A stretch of 7,951 bases of DNA from Synergistaceae bacterium. Its GTDB lineage: Bacteria; Synergistota; Synergistia; Synergistales; Synergistaceae. Shown here one piece after another: positions 1 through 6,935 of the stretch. Under the pieces are notes generated by a model that was not told the origin of the DNA, did no database searches, and saw only the letters and a program-made list of their open reading frames with translations. Location: NCBI GenBank assembly GCA_031274465.1, contig JAISQC010000131.1:1-7951 (forward strand). The letters run 5' to 3'. The first letter of the stretch is position 1; each line of letters opens with the position of its first letter. The translations under genes and the position numbers were made by a program.

Positions 1-6
1 ATATTT

Positions 7-20
7 CATATATAAATAGT
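7..20 (+). promoter_or_regulatory. possible promoter -10 region of the operon
   Basis: The first 20 bases are strongly AT-rich, in contrast with the GC-rich genes that follow, and contain a TATAAA-type stretch just upstream of the first gene. It could be a -10 box, but the -35 region would lie outside the window and the distance to the start codon would leave only a short leader. This is a weak, composition-based call. Confidence 0.25.
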
Positions 21-41
21 ATGAATAATGGGGGTTTGTCA

Positions 42-920
42 ATGCCGAAAAAGATGAAGCAGATAGCTATATACGGAAAGGGGGGGATCGGGAAATCCAC
101 CACCACCTCTAACCTGAGCGCCGCGCTATCCCAAATGGGTTTCAAGGTGATGCAGTTCGGCTGCGACCCGAAAAGCGACTCGACGAACACGCTGCGCAAC
201 GGGCAATACATACCGACCGTGCTGGACACGCTGCGCGAAAAGACCGCAGTCAAGGCGCACGAGGTCATCTTCCGGGGTTTCAACGGCATCTACTGCGTCG
301 AGGCGGGAGGCCCTGCGCCGGGCGTGGGCTGCGCCGGCCGCGGCATCATCACTGCGGTCGAGCTGTTCAAGCAGCAAAAGGTGTTCGACGAGCTCGAGCT
401 GGACTACGTGATATACGACGTGCTGGGAGACGTCGTCTGCGGCGGGTTTGCCATGCCCATCCGCGAGGGGATAGCCGAACACGTTTTCACCGTCTCGTCT
501 TCCGATTTTATGAGCGTTTACGCTTCGAACAACCTGTTCAAGGGCATCAAGAAGTACTCCAATTCCGGCGGCGCCCTGCTGGGGGGCGTCATCGCCAATT
601 CGATCAACGCGGGGTATTCGAAGGACATCATCGACGATTTCGTCTCGCGCACGAAAACGCGCGTGATGGAGTACATACCGCGCTCCATCACGGTGACGCA
701 ATCCGAGCTGAAGGGCAAGACGACCATCGAGGCCGCGCCCGAGTCGGATCAGGCGAAGGTCTATATGAGGCTGGCGGAAAAAATAGCCGCCCACGAGGTT
801 TCCGACACCCCGTCCCCGCTTGAGGTGGGCGAGCTGCAGGCGTGGGCCGCGTCGTGGTCCGATCAGCTCCTTGCGCTGGAAAGCGGCGTCGTAGCCGGCG
901 GGATCAAGTCCGGCATCTGA
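42..920 (+). CDS. NifH-like nitrogenase reductase (Fe protein), divergent nitrogenase-like family
   Basis: Homodimeric ATP-dependent electron donor (Fe protein) for the component-1 partner encoded two genes downstream. It is 292 aa, the usual NifH length. Visible motifs are Walker A GKGGIGKST at residues 12-20, the FGCDPKSDST switch region at 39-48, Cys97 in GVGCAGRG and Cys133 in DVVCGGF. The two cysteines match the pair that holds the single [4Fe-4S] cluster across the dimer (Cys97 and Cys132 in Azotobacter NifH). Arg100, the residue ADP-ribosylated by DraT in some diazotrophs, is also present. An in-frame ATG lies at 21, but the ATG at 42 is preferred: GGGGG at 30-34 sits seven bases upstream and the protein then begins like NifH. 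Family membership is certain. That it belongs to a nitrogenase-like rather than a true nitrogenase system rests on its partners. BchL/ChlL or CfbC are alternative relatives, but the sulfur-related neighbours do not support those roles. Confidence 0.93.
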   Translation: MPKKMKQIAIYGKGGIGKSTTTSNLSAALSQMGFKVMQFGCDPKSDSTNTLRNGQYIPTVLDTLREKTAVKAHEVIFRGFNGIYCVEAGGPAPGVGCAGRGIITAVELFKQQKVFDELELDYVIYDVLGDVVCGGFAMPIREGIAEHVFTVSSSDFMSVYASNNLFKGIKKYSNSGGALLGGVIANSINAGYSKDIIDDFVSRTKTRVMEYIPRSITVTQSELKGKTTIEAAPESDQAKVYMRLAEKIAAHEVSDTPSPLEVGELQAWAASWSDQLLALESGVVAGGIKSGI

Positions 921-934
921 CGGGCGGGCATGTC

Positions 935-1873
935 ATGGTTAAGGCCGCGCAAAGCCTCACAGACCTGATAGGCAACACGCCGCTCCTGCATCCGGGCCGT
1001 TTTGCGCTCGGCGAGGAGCTTCACGCGTCGCTGTATCTGAAGCTGGAGTATTTCAACCCTGCCGGGAGCGTGAAGGACCGCATAGCGTACAGCATGATCG
1101 CCGACGCGGAGGAGCGCGGGCTTTTGAGCCGCGATTCCACGATCATAGAGCCGACCAGCGGCAACACCGGCGTGGGCATAGCTTTCGTCGCGGCCGCTCG
1201 CGGCTACAAAGTCATACTCACGATGCCGGAGACGATGAGCGCGGAGCGCAGGACGATAGTGAAGGCGCTTGGCGCGCAGTTGGTGCTGACCCCCGGCGCG
1301 GACGGCATGAAGGGGGCCGTGCGCAAGGCCGAGGAGCTGGCCTCGCAGATACCGGGCGGGATAATCCTGCAGCAGTTTGAAAACCCGGCAAACCCGGCGA
1401 TCCATTACAAATCGACGGCGGAGGAGATCTGGAAGGACACCGACGGCGGGGTGGACATATTCGTAGCCGGCGTCGGCACCGGGGGCACAGTGACCGGCGT
1501 GGGGCAGAACCTCAAGGCGAAAAAAGACGGGGTGCGGATAGTCGCCGTGGAGCCATTCGAATCGCCGGTGCTGTCGGGAGGGGCCCCTGGCCCGCACAAG
1601 ATACAGGGCATCGGCGCCGGGTTCGTCCCGAAAATATACGACACCGGGGTGGCGGACGAGATATACAAAGTGCGCTCGGAGGAGGCCGTCGATGCGTCGC
1701 GCCGCCTAGGGCGAAGCGAGGGCCTCTTGGTCGGCATATCGTCGGGCGCCGCCGCCTTCGCCGCGCTGCAGATAGCCAAACGGCCGGAGAACGCGGGCAA
1801 AATCATAGTGGCGCTCTTGCCGGACACCGGGGAACGGTACCTGTCCACCGTCCTGTACCAGTATCAGAGCTAA
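935..1873 (+). CDS. cysK: cysteine synthase (O-acetylserine sulfhydrylase), CysK type
   Basis: Pyridoxal-phosphate enzyme that converts O-acetylserine and sulfide to cysteine and acetate in the cytoplasm. It has 312 aa, the normal CysK length, with no C-terminal CBS domain. Seen in order: the PLP-lysine motif GSVKDR with Lys47, the substrate loop PTSGNTG (about 73-79), the PLP-phosphate loop GTGGT (181-185), IQGIGAGFVP (223-232) and GISSGAA (267-273), whose serine contacts the PLP ring nitrogen. The ATG at 935 is chosen because a GGGCGGG ribosome site lies six bases upstream and the protein then starts as CysK proteins do; it begins 14 bases after the Fe-protein gene. Its position between the reductase and its component-1 partners is unusual and suggests that sulfide made by the nitrogenase-like enzyme is its substrate. 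CysM or another beta-substitution enzyme cannot be excluded. Confidence 0.93.
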   Translation: MVKAAQSLTDLIGNTPLLHPGRFALGEELHASLYLKLEYFNPAGSVKDRIAYSMIADAEERGLLSRDSTIIEPTSGNTGVGIAFVAAARGYKVILTMPETMSAERRTIVKALGAQLVLTPGADGMKGAVRKAEELASQIPGGIILQQFENPANPAIHYKSTAEEIWKDTDGGVDIFVAGVGTGGTVTGVGQNLKAKKDGVRIVAVEPFESPVLSGGAPGPHKIQGIGAGFVPKIYDTGVADEIYKVRSEEAVDASRRLGRSEGLLVGISSGAAAFAALQIAKRPENAGKIIVALLPDTGERYLSTVLYQYQS

Positions 1874-1876
1874 GAT

Positions 1877-1882
1877 GAGGTG
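1877..1882 (+). promoter_or_regulatory. ribosome binding site deciding a TTG start
   Basis: GAGGTG lies four bases after the cysteine synthase stop and six bases before a TTG codon at 1889. The GTG inside this motif (1880) is an in-frame alternative start, but it has no ribosome site of its own upstream. TTG at 1889 is therefore the more likely start of the NifK-like gene. Confidence 0.6.
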
Positions 1883-1888
1883 TTTCAT

Positions 1889-3232
1889 TTGACATCGTTT
1901 GTTGAACGGCCACGTTCCGCCTGCGCCTTGTCGGGGGCATTGAGCACTTTTAGCGCGCTCCCGGGGGTAATCCCGATAGTGCATGCCGCCATGGGGTGCG
2001 GGGGCAACCTTAGCGGCGCCAATTCGTTCGGCGCCGGATACTGGGGCGCCGGATACTGCGGCGGGGGAAGCGTCCCTACGAGCGCCATAACCGAGACCGA
2101 GATAGTGTTCGGCGGGGATGAGCGGTTGAGGGAGGAGATAGAATCGACCATCGAGCTGATGGACGGCGCCCTTTACGTAGTCGCCACGGGCTGCATGACC
2201 GAGATGATCGGGGACGACACGAAGGGCGTTGCCGCCGACTTCGCGAGGGAAGGCAGGCCGGTCATCGCGGTCAGCACCCCGAGCTTCAAGGGGGATTCCT
2301 ACGCCGGCTACGAGATCGCCTTGAACGGCATCTTCAACGAATATTTGGGCGGCGCCGCGAAAAAAGGCAAAGACCCGAGGCTCGTCAACATCTTCGGCGT
2401 CGTTCCGGCCTACGACCCCTTCTTCAGGGGCGACCTCGAAGAGATAGCCAGGCTGGCGAAAGGACTCGGGCTGGAGGCGAACACGTTTTTCACGCCGGAC
2501 CAGACCTTCGAAAACGTCGAGCGCGCGCCCTCCGCTTCGCTCAACATAGTTTTCTCCCGCGCGTGGGGGACCTCGTTCGCCAAACAGTTCGAGGACGCGC
2601 ACGGCACGCCGTATTGGGTGACCGACCTGCCGGTGGGCCCCGAGGCATCGGACGAATTCCTGTTCGGGCTGGCAGACCGCACTGGCATATCCCAACGGAA
2701 GGCGCGCGCCCTCGTCAAAAGGGAAAACGACGTTTACTACGGCTACTTCGAACGCACCGCCGACGTTTTCTGCGACTCGGACTTCAAGTTTTACGCGGTG
2801 ACCGTGACCAACGCGAACTACGCGATCCCAGTCGCGCGCTACGCCCATCGCGAGCTGGGCTGGGTGCTGCTCGACTCGTTCGTGACCGACCAGCTGAGCG
2901 AACCGCAGAAAGACGCATTGAGCGGCGCGTGGTCGCGCACCGGCCTGCCCAGCGGCCTGTCGTACGAGGCGGACACCAGCCTGATAGCCCGCGCGATAAC
3001 CCAGCGGCATCCCGAGAACAGGGGCCAGAGGTATTTCGATTCCCCGACGCCGCTGTTCATCCTCGGCAGCTCGCTGGAGAAAGCGACGGCCCTAAAGCGC
3101 GGCGCGAACCAGCTTTCGATAAGCTTCCCGGCGTTCAACCGGATGATAGTCGACAGGGGTTATGCCGGTTACAGGGGCGGCCTGCATCTTTTCGAGGACA
3201 TCGTGGGCTCGCTCGTATTTCCAAAAGGATAG
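1889..3232 (+). CDS. NifK-like nitrogenase component-1 beta-type subunit
   Basis: 447 aa from a TTG start. It is expected to pair with the NifD-like product as the catalytic component-1 heterotetramer that receives electrons from the Fe protein. Three cysteines match the P-cluster ligands of NifK: Cys12 in RSACALSGAL, Cys37 in HAAMGCGG and Cys102 in ATGCMTEMIGDD. The first two are 25 residues apart, exactly as Cys70 and Cys95 of Azotobacter NifK. Further family landmarks are the TETEIVFGGDERL stretch (about 68-80), TPSFKG, and a C-terminal GYRGGLHLFEDI segment like the NifK tail. After Cys37 comes a glycine-rich loop (about 38-60) containing two GAGY units. The protein is shorter than NifK, lacking its N-terminal extension. 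The K-like gene precedes the D-like gene, the reverse of nifDK. Assignment as K-like rather than N-like or E-like comes from motif resemblance; the substrate is not readable from sequence. Confidence 0.88.
   Translation: MTSFVERPRSACALSGALSTFSALPGVIPIVHAAMGCGGNLSGANSFGAGYWGAGYCGGGSVPTSAITETEIVFGGDERLREEIESTIELMDGALYVVATGCMTEMIGDDTKGVAADFAREGRPVIAVSTPSFKGDSYAGYEIALNGIFNEYLGGAAKKGKDPRLVNIFGVVPAYDPFFRGDLEEIARLAKGLGLEANTFFTPDQTFENVERAPSASLNIVFSRAWGTSFAKQFEDAHGTPYWVTDLPVGPEASDEFLFGLADRTGISQRKARALVKRENDVYYGYFERTADVFCDSDFKFYAVTVTNANYAIPVARYAHRELGWVLLDSFVTDQLSEPQKDALSGAWSRTGLPSGLSYEADTSLIARAITQRHPENRGQRYFDSPTPLFILGSSLEKATALKRGANQLSISFPAFNRMIVDRGYAGYRGGLHLFEDIVGSLVFPKG
2030..2058 (+). repeat. short in-frame tandem repeat in the NifK-like gene
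   Basis: A 14-base word, GGCGCCGGATACTG, occurs at 2030-2043 and again at 2045-2058 with a 15-base period. It encodes two successive GAGY units in the glycine-rich loop directly after the second P-cluster cysteine. The unit is five codons long, so the reading frame is kept. Confidence 0.85.
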
Positions 3233-3236
3233 GAGG
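3231..3236 (+). promoter_or_regulatory. strong ribosome binding site of the NifD-like gene
   Basis: A perfect AGGAGG overlaps the TAG stop codon of the NifK-like gene and is six bases before the ATG at 3243. It fixes that start and indicates coupled, high-level translation of the two subunits. Confidence 0.85.
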
Positions 3237-3242
3237 CGTTCA

Positions 3243-4769
3243 ATGTCATATTACGAACAAGCCGTGCCGCCTGTGCGCGACCAGCGGCTCAAGATCGGAG
3301 ACAGCTTTGCCGGCAGCGCGTGCGAGCTTCTGGATTGCGCTAAGGCCGGCTGCATGCTGCGGGGCAACCGCATGTTCTGGCAGACCGGCGCGTGCCAGAT
3401 GGGGCTCACCCTGATGATGGCAGCCACCGTGGAGGGCGCCGCGATAGTGATGCACGGGCCGATAGGCTGCGGGACGCAGCTTCACGCGCTGAGCGTGCAG
3501 ACCAACAAGGGCAAGGCGCGTCGGGGCAAGGTGCCGTCTCCTCCCGCCTGGCTGTCCACGAACCTGCAGGAAAGCGAGGTCATAGGCGGGGGGGAGCAGA
3601 AGCTTCGCGAAACCATCCTGTATGCCGACCGCGAGTTCCGCCCACAGATCATATTCGTGGTGGCTACCTGCGCGCCGAACATCATAGGCGACGACGTGGA
3701 GGAGATCGTGGCCCAAGTGGGGAAATCCACCGCCGCCCACGTAGTCAGCCTTCACTGCCCGGGCTTCAAATCCCGGGTGGTCGCTAGCGCCTACGACGCT
3801 TTCTACCACGGGCTGCTGAGGCATCTGCCGCTCGAGCCCGAGCCGTGGCGCGACTTTGTGCCGCTCGATGGGAACAGCCCGCAGGCCGGGATGGAGCGGA
3901 AGAAATACGAGTTTCAGAAGAGCCGGACCGTAAATTTGTGGAACGCCACGTCGATAGGCGCGAACGACGAGGACGAGCTCGTCCGTCTGCTGGGGGCGCT
4001 GGGGCTGAAGGTGAGGGTCTTCGCCGAGTACGCCAACGCCGACGAGCTGAGGCTGGTCAGCCAGGCCGCGCTGAACGTGAGCATGTGCAACGTCCACGAC
4101 GATTACATGCTGTCGTTTCTGAAGGAAAAATTCGGAACCCCGTACATCGTCGCTGGGATGCCCCTCGGGTTTGCCGACACGCGCCGATGGCTTTGCGCGA
4201 TAGCCGCGCATTTCGGCCTCGAGCGCGAGGCCGGCCGCCTCGCCGACGCCGAGGAAGCGAGCGCCCGCGCCGCGATAGAGCCGTTTTTGCCGAAGATCAG
4301 GGGCAAGCGCGCGCTGCTTTGCGGCGGCGTGGTGCGCGTCGGCAGCGAGGCGCTGATGCTCGAGGAATTGGGCATGAACGTCTTGGGCTTGCGAGCCTAT
4401 CACTATGACGACGGGGCCGAGCCGATCTTCGAGCAGCTCGCCGGAGCGCTGCCCGACATCAGAGTGGCGGTCAGCAACCAGCTCTTCGAGCTGTGCAACC
4501 AGGTCAAAAAACTGAAGCCGGACCTCGTCATCTCGCACATGGGGACGCAGGGCACGCTCGCCAAGCTCGGGGTGCCGTCGGTGCAGCTCTTCGACGCGGA
4601 CAAGTCGTTTTTCGGGTATAGCGGCCTGTTCTCGCTTCTGCGGCGCATCGCGTTCGCCTTCGAGAACACATCCTATCAGGAACGGCTCGCCGCGCACGTA
4701 AAGTTCCCTTACAGGGATTCATGGTACGAAAAAGATGCTTTTTATTACATTAAAAATCAGGAGAGATGA
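3243..4769 (+). CDS. NifD-like nitrogenase component-1 alpha-type subunit lacking FeMoco ligands
   Basis: 508 aa, the likely active-site subunit. Three cysteines match the NifD P-cluster ligands: Cys51 in TGACQMG, Cys76 in HGPIGCG and Cys143 in VATCAPNIIGDD. Their spacings of 25 and 67 compare with 26 and 66 in Azotobacter NifD (Cys62/88/154). Landmarks that align are CPGFKS (172-177), a NIGG-like IGANDEDELVRLLGALGLK stretch and GTPYIVAG. At the FeMo-cofactor Cys275 position I read Val257. Around His442 (LGVPSVQLFDAD) I read Phe450 or Gln448 depending on gap placement. NifD Gln191 and His195 fall on Val180 and Tyr184. So a different cofactor or active site is expected, although these placements are by eye. 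An extra N-terminal trio Cys27/Cys32/Cys37 (CX4CX4C) precedes the P-cluster cysteines. The ATG at 3243 is set by the AGGAGG before it. Relatives to weigh are MarD, CfbD, BchN and uncharacterised group IV proteins; the neighbours favour a reductase acting on a sulfur compound. Confidence 0.88.
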   Translation: MSYYEQAVPPVRDQRLKIGDSFAGSACELLDCAKAGCMLRGNRMFWQTGACQMGLTLMMAATVEGAAIVMHGPIGCGTQLHALSVQTNKGKARRGKVPSPPAWLSTNLQESEVIGGGEQKLRETILYADREFRPQIIFVVATCAPNIIGDDVEEIVAQVGKSTAAHVVSLHCPGFKSRVVASAYDAFYHGLLRHLPLEPEPWRDFVPLDGNSPQAGMERKKYEFQKSRTVNLWNATSIGANDEDELVRLLGALGLKVRVFAEYANADELRLVSQAALNVSMCNVHDDYMLSFLKEKFGTPYIVAGMPLGFADTRRWLCAIAAHFGLEREAGRLADAEEASARAAIEPFLPKIRGKRALLCGGVVRVGSEALMLEELGMNVLGLRAYHYDDGAEPIFEQLAGALPDIRVAVSNQLFELCNQVKKLKPDLVISHMGTQGTLAKLGVPSVQLFDADKSFFGYSGLFSLLRRIAFAFENTSYQERLAAHVKFPYRDSWYEKDAFYYIKNQER

Positions 4770-4771
4770 CA

Positions 4772-5842
4772 ATGAAAAAAAGCAATATTTCTAAAGTGGC
4801 AACAATGGTGTTTTCGTTACTCGTGGCGGCCGCCTCGCTCGTCGCGGTTTCGGTCTGCCTGACAGCGGCGGACGCGGCTGATATTTCAAGCCTGAGCGAC
4901 GCGGAATATGAGGCCGCGTACAAGGCGGAGCCGGCTTCGAAGCGCGTCATCAACATAGGGTACGACGGGGGGCTCTGCCAGGCCGCGATACCGATCGCGC
5001 AGGCCAAGGGCTTTTTTGCCGCCGAAGGGCTCGACACCAAGCTCACTAGGTCGGAATCCGCCCGCGACGCGATAGCCGGGGGCAAGATCGACACGTCCGC
5101 CGGGATGATAGCGGCATGGCTCAAGCCCGTCACCAACGGGGTCGATATCGTCTTCACCGTTGGGCTTCACACCGGCTGCGCGTCCGCCATAGTCCTCGCC
5201 GACTCCGGCATCGAATCTTTCGAGGAGGTCAAGGGGGAGACGATAGCGATCAACGGGGGGATAGGGGGCGTGTACCACAACATAGCGTTCCGGTTCGTGG
5301 CCCACGACGGCTTCAAGGCGGCGGACTTCAAATGGAAGGATTTCCCGGCGGATCAGAGCCTGTTGGTGCTGCAGCGCGGCGAAGCCAAGGTCGCGGTGCT
5401 GTCCGACCAGTTGGCAGAAAGATGGGTGCAGGAAGGGCATGCGAAGCGCATACGCTCGCTCACCTTCGACAAGGATTTCGCCGACGAATCGTGCTGCGTG
5501 ATGGGCATTTCGGGCAAATTCCTGAAGGAAAACCCGATCACCAGCGAAAAGATATCGCGGGCGATTTACAGGGCGAGCCTTTGGCTGAACGAGAGCCGGG
5601 GCAATCGCGAGGAGGCCGCGAAGATACTTCTGGACGGCGGGCATATAAGCGGCACTCCCGAATACGCGCTCTCCCTTCTCGACATGTACCGCTTCGGCAT
5701 CGATAACGCGACGGCCGAAAAGTCGCTGTACGATTCCGTTGACGAATACAAGGCGCTCGGCGTCTTGGACGAGAAGGTGGACGTGGAGGCCATCAAAGCC
5801 CAGATATGGAAGCCTTTGGATTTGGACAGGGCCGCCAAATAA
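4772..5842 (+). CDS. ABC transporter substrate-binding protein, nitrate/sulfonate/taurine (SsuA/TauA/NMT1-like) type
   Basis: Secreted solute-binding component of the importer, 356 aa. Residues 1-36 form a Sec signal peptide: a Lys-rich start, a hydrophobic core at about 9-30 and a likely cleavage after Ala35 (ADA before AD). Cys29 in the core is not a proper lipobox because Val precedes it. The mature part shows the SsuA/NMT1 pattern: INIGYDGG opening strand, PIAQAKGFFAAEGLD, a GGKIDTSAG turn, FEEVKGETIAINGG, and LQRGEAKVAVLSDQ. Mature cysteines at 69, 136, 241 and 242 are more than expected for the family. ATG 4772 is chosen over ATG 4766 because AGGAG at 4759-4763 is eight bases from it but only two from the other. 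It begins two bases after the NifD-like stop, which ties this importer to the reductase. Sulfonates, thioethers, nitrate or thiamine precursors are ligands known for the wider family; the actual ligand is unknown. Confidence 0.87.
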   Translation: MKKSNISKVATMVFSLLVAAASLVAVSVCLTAADAADISSLSDAEYEAAYKAEPASKRVINIGYDGGLCQAAIPIAQAKGFFAAEGLDTKLTRSESARDAIAGGKIDTSAGMIAAWLKPVTNGVDIVFTVGLHTGCASAIVLADSGIESFEEVKGETIAINGGIGGVYHNIAFRFVAHDGFKAADFKWKDFPADQSLLVLQRGEAKVAVLSDQLAERWVQEGHAKRIRSLTFDKDFADESCCVMGISGKFLKENPITSEKISRAIYRASLWLNESRGNREEAAKILLDGGHISGTPEYALSLLDMYRFGIDNATAEKSLYDSVDEYKALGVLDEKVDVEAIKAQIWKPLDLDRAAK

Positions 5843-5861
5843 AGGAAACGCGAACCCGACG

Positions 5862-6935
5862 ATGAACGAGAAAACAGCTTCGGCCACCTCCGGCGCCATG
5901 CACCTCATGAGCGAAGCGAATGTGCAAAGCCGCGCTCCCACCCTGTGGGAGCTGCGGCAGATAGAGGCCGCGCCGAAATCCAAGAGCAGGCTGGCCGCCG
6001 ACAGGGCGGTGGCGGCCCTGCCGCTGGTCATGGGCGTGCTGGTGATAGCCCAGTACAAGAAAGCGCCGAACGCGGGAAACGCCGTCGCCACGGACACCTA
6101 CGCGTATTTTATCGCTTTGCTGGCGTCTGCCGTGCTGGCCATGCTCGTCGCGTCTTTTTTCTCAAAGAAGGCCTATGCGCGGCTGCTAGAAAAAGCCCCT
6201 CTTTACACCGCTGGTTTCCTGCTGTTCGCGCTTTACGACTACGCGACGCTCAAGACTGGCATCCTGCCCCTGCCTTATTTCCCTTGGCCCGACCGCATTC
6301 TGAACGGCATCTACGAGGACAGGGCGCTGTTGCTCGATTGCATAAAAAACTCCCTGATCCTGCTCTTTTCCGGCTATTTCGCCGGAGTCGCCGCAGGGCT
6401 CGCAACCGGCCTGTCGTCCGGCCTGTCGGCAAGGGTGCGCTACTGGGTCATGCCGCTGATTCAGATACTCGGCCCGATACCTTCGACGACATGGCTGCCC
6501 ATCATACTGATAGTGGCGTCCTCGCTGTTCGGCGGAAGCGTGTTCCTGATAGCCCTCGGCGTGTGGTACCCGGTTACCATGTCATCCATGACCGGCGTTT
6601 TGAACATACCGAAGGTGAATTTCGAGGTGGCCCGCACCTTGGGCGCGAGCAGGGCGCGGATGCTGTTCAAGGTGGCCCTGCCAGCCGCCATGCCGAATAT
6701 CTTTCAAGGGCTCACCCAGGGGATGAGCGTCGCCTGCACCGCGCTGATGGTAGCCGAAATGATGGGAGTGGAGTCCGGCCTCGGATGGTACATCAATTGG
6801 CAGAGGGGCTGGGCTGAGTTCGCCAAGATGTATGGCGCCGTCATAGTCATATGCATAACCTTTACCGTCGTCAACTTCGCGCTCAAGCTGATAAAGCGCC
6901 GCGTGCTGAGATGGCAGGAGGAACGCGCGGATTGA
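5862..6935 (+). CDS. ABC transporter permease, SsuC/TauC type, with N-terminal extension
   Basis: Inner-membrane channel subunit of the same importer. The product is 357 aa, about 100 longer than a usual SsuC. The C-terminal part (about 155-350) is the standard binding-protein-dependent permease domain: NSLILLFSGYFAGVAAG first helix, GPIPSTTWLPI loop, and the EAA cytoplasmic loop at about 255-283 (EVARTLGASRARMLFKVALP) that docks onto the ATPase. Before it lie a hydrophilic stretch (1-45) and hydrophobic segments at about 49-63, 81-99 and 113-127 that could be extra membrane helices. The start is uncertain: ATG 5862 has only a distant GGAAA upstream, and ATG codons at 5898 and 5907 are alternatives, all upstream of the hydrophobic segments. 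It follows the binding-protein gene by 19 bases. Confidence 0.88.
   Translation: MNEKTASATSGAMHLMSEANVQSRAPTLWELRQIEAAPKSKSRLAADRAVAALPLVMGVLVIAQYKKAPNAGNAVATDTYAYFIALLASAVLAMLVASFFSKKAYARLLEKAPLYTAGFLLFALYDYATLKTGILPLPYFPWPDRILNGIYEDRALLLDCIKNSLILLFSGYFAGVAAGLATGLSSGLSARVRYWVMPLIQILGPIPSTTWLPIILIVASSLFGGSVFLIALGVWYPVTMSSMTGVLNIPKVNFEVARTLGASRARMLFKVALPAAMPNIFQGLTQGMSVACTALMVAEMMGVESGLGWYINWQRGWAEFAKMYGAVIVICITFTVVNFALKLIKRRVLRWQEERAD
6916..6921 (+). promoter_or_regulatory. ribosome binding site for the ATPase gene, inside the permease gene
   Basis: A perfect AGGAGG within the last codons of the permease gene lies ten bases before a TTG codon at 6932. That TTG overlaps the permease stop as TTGA. 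An in-frame ATG at 6911 lies upstream of this motif and has no ribosome site of its own, so TTG is preferred. Confidence 0.6.

Noticed and set aside
339..341. Arg100 of the Fe protein as evidence of DraT/DraG control
   Set aside because: The residue is conserved in most Fe proteins whether or not ADP-ribosylation occurs, and no draT or draG gene is in view.
1706..3010. Long open frame on the - strand across the cysteine synthase and NifK-like genes
   Set aside because: It is antisense to two well-supported genes, reads as low-complexity Arg/Gly/Ala/Val sequence, has no recognisable motif and is expected from GC-rich codon bias. The same holds for the - strand frame at 3246-4697 and the others.
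42..4769. A true molybdenum, vanadium or iron-only nitrogenase
   Set aside because: The NifD-like protein appears to lack the FeMoco ligands and catalytic Gln/His, the gene order is K then D with cysteine synthase between H and K, and no nifB or nifEN is present.
42..4769. Dark protochlorophyllide/chlorin reductase (BchLNB/BchXYZ) or F430 enzyme CfbCD
   Set aside because: No tetrapyrrole genes are present; CfbCD uses one component-1 gene whereas two are present here; both subunits carry three P-cluster cysteines; and the linked genes are for cysteine synthesis and small-molecule import. A phylogeny would be needed to exclude these fully.
4853..4862. Lipoprotein attachment cysteine (Cys29) in the binding protein
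   Set aside because: The residue before the cysteine is Val, not Gly, Ala or Ser, and a normal signal peptidase I site follows at Ala35.
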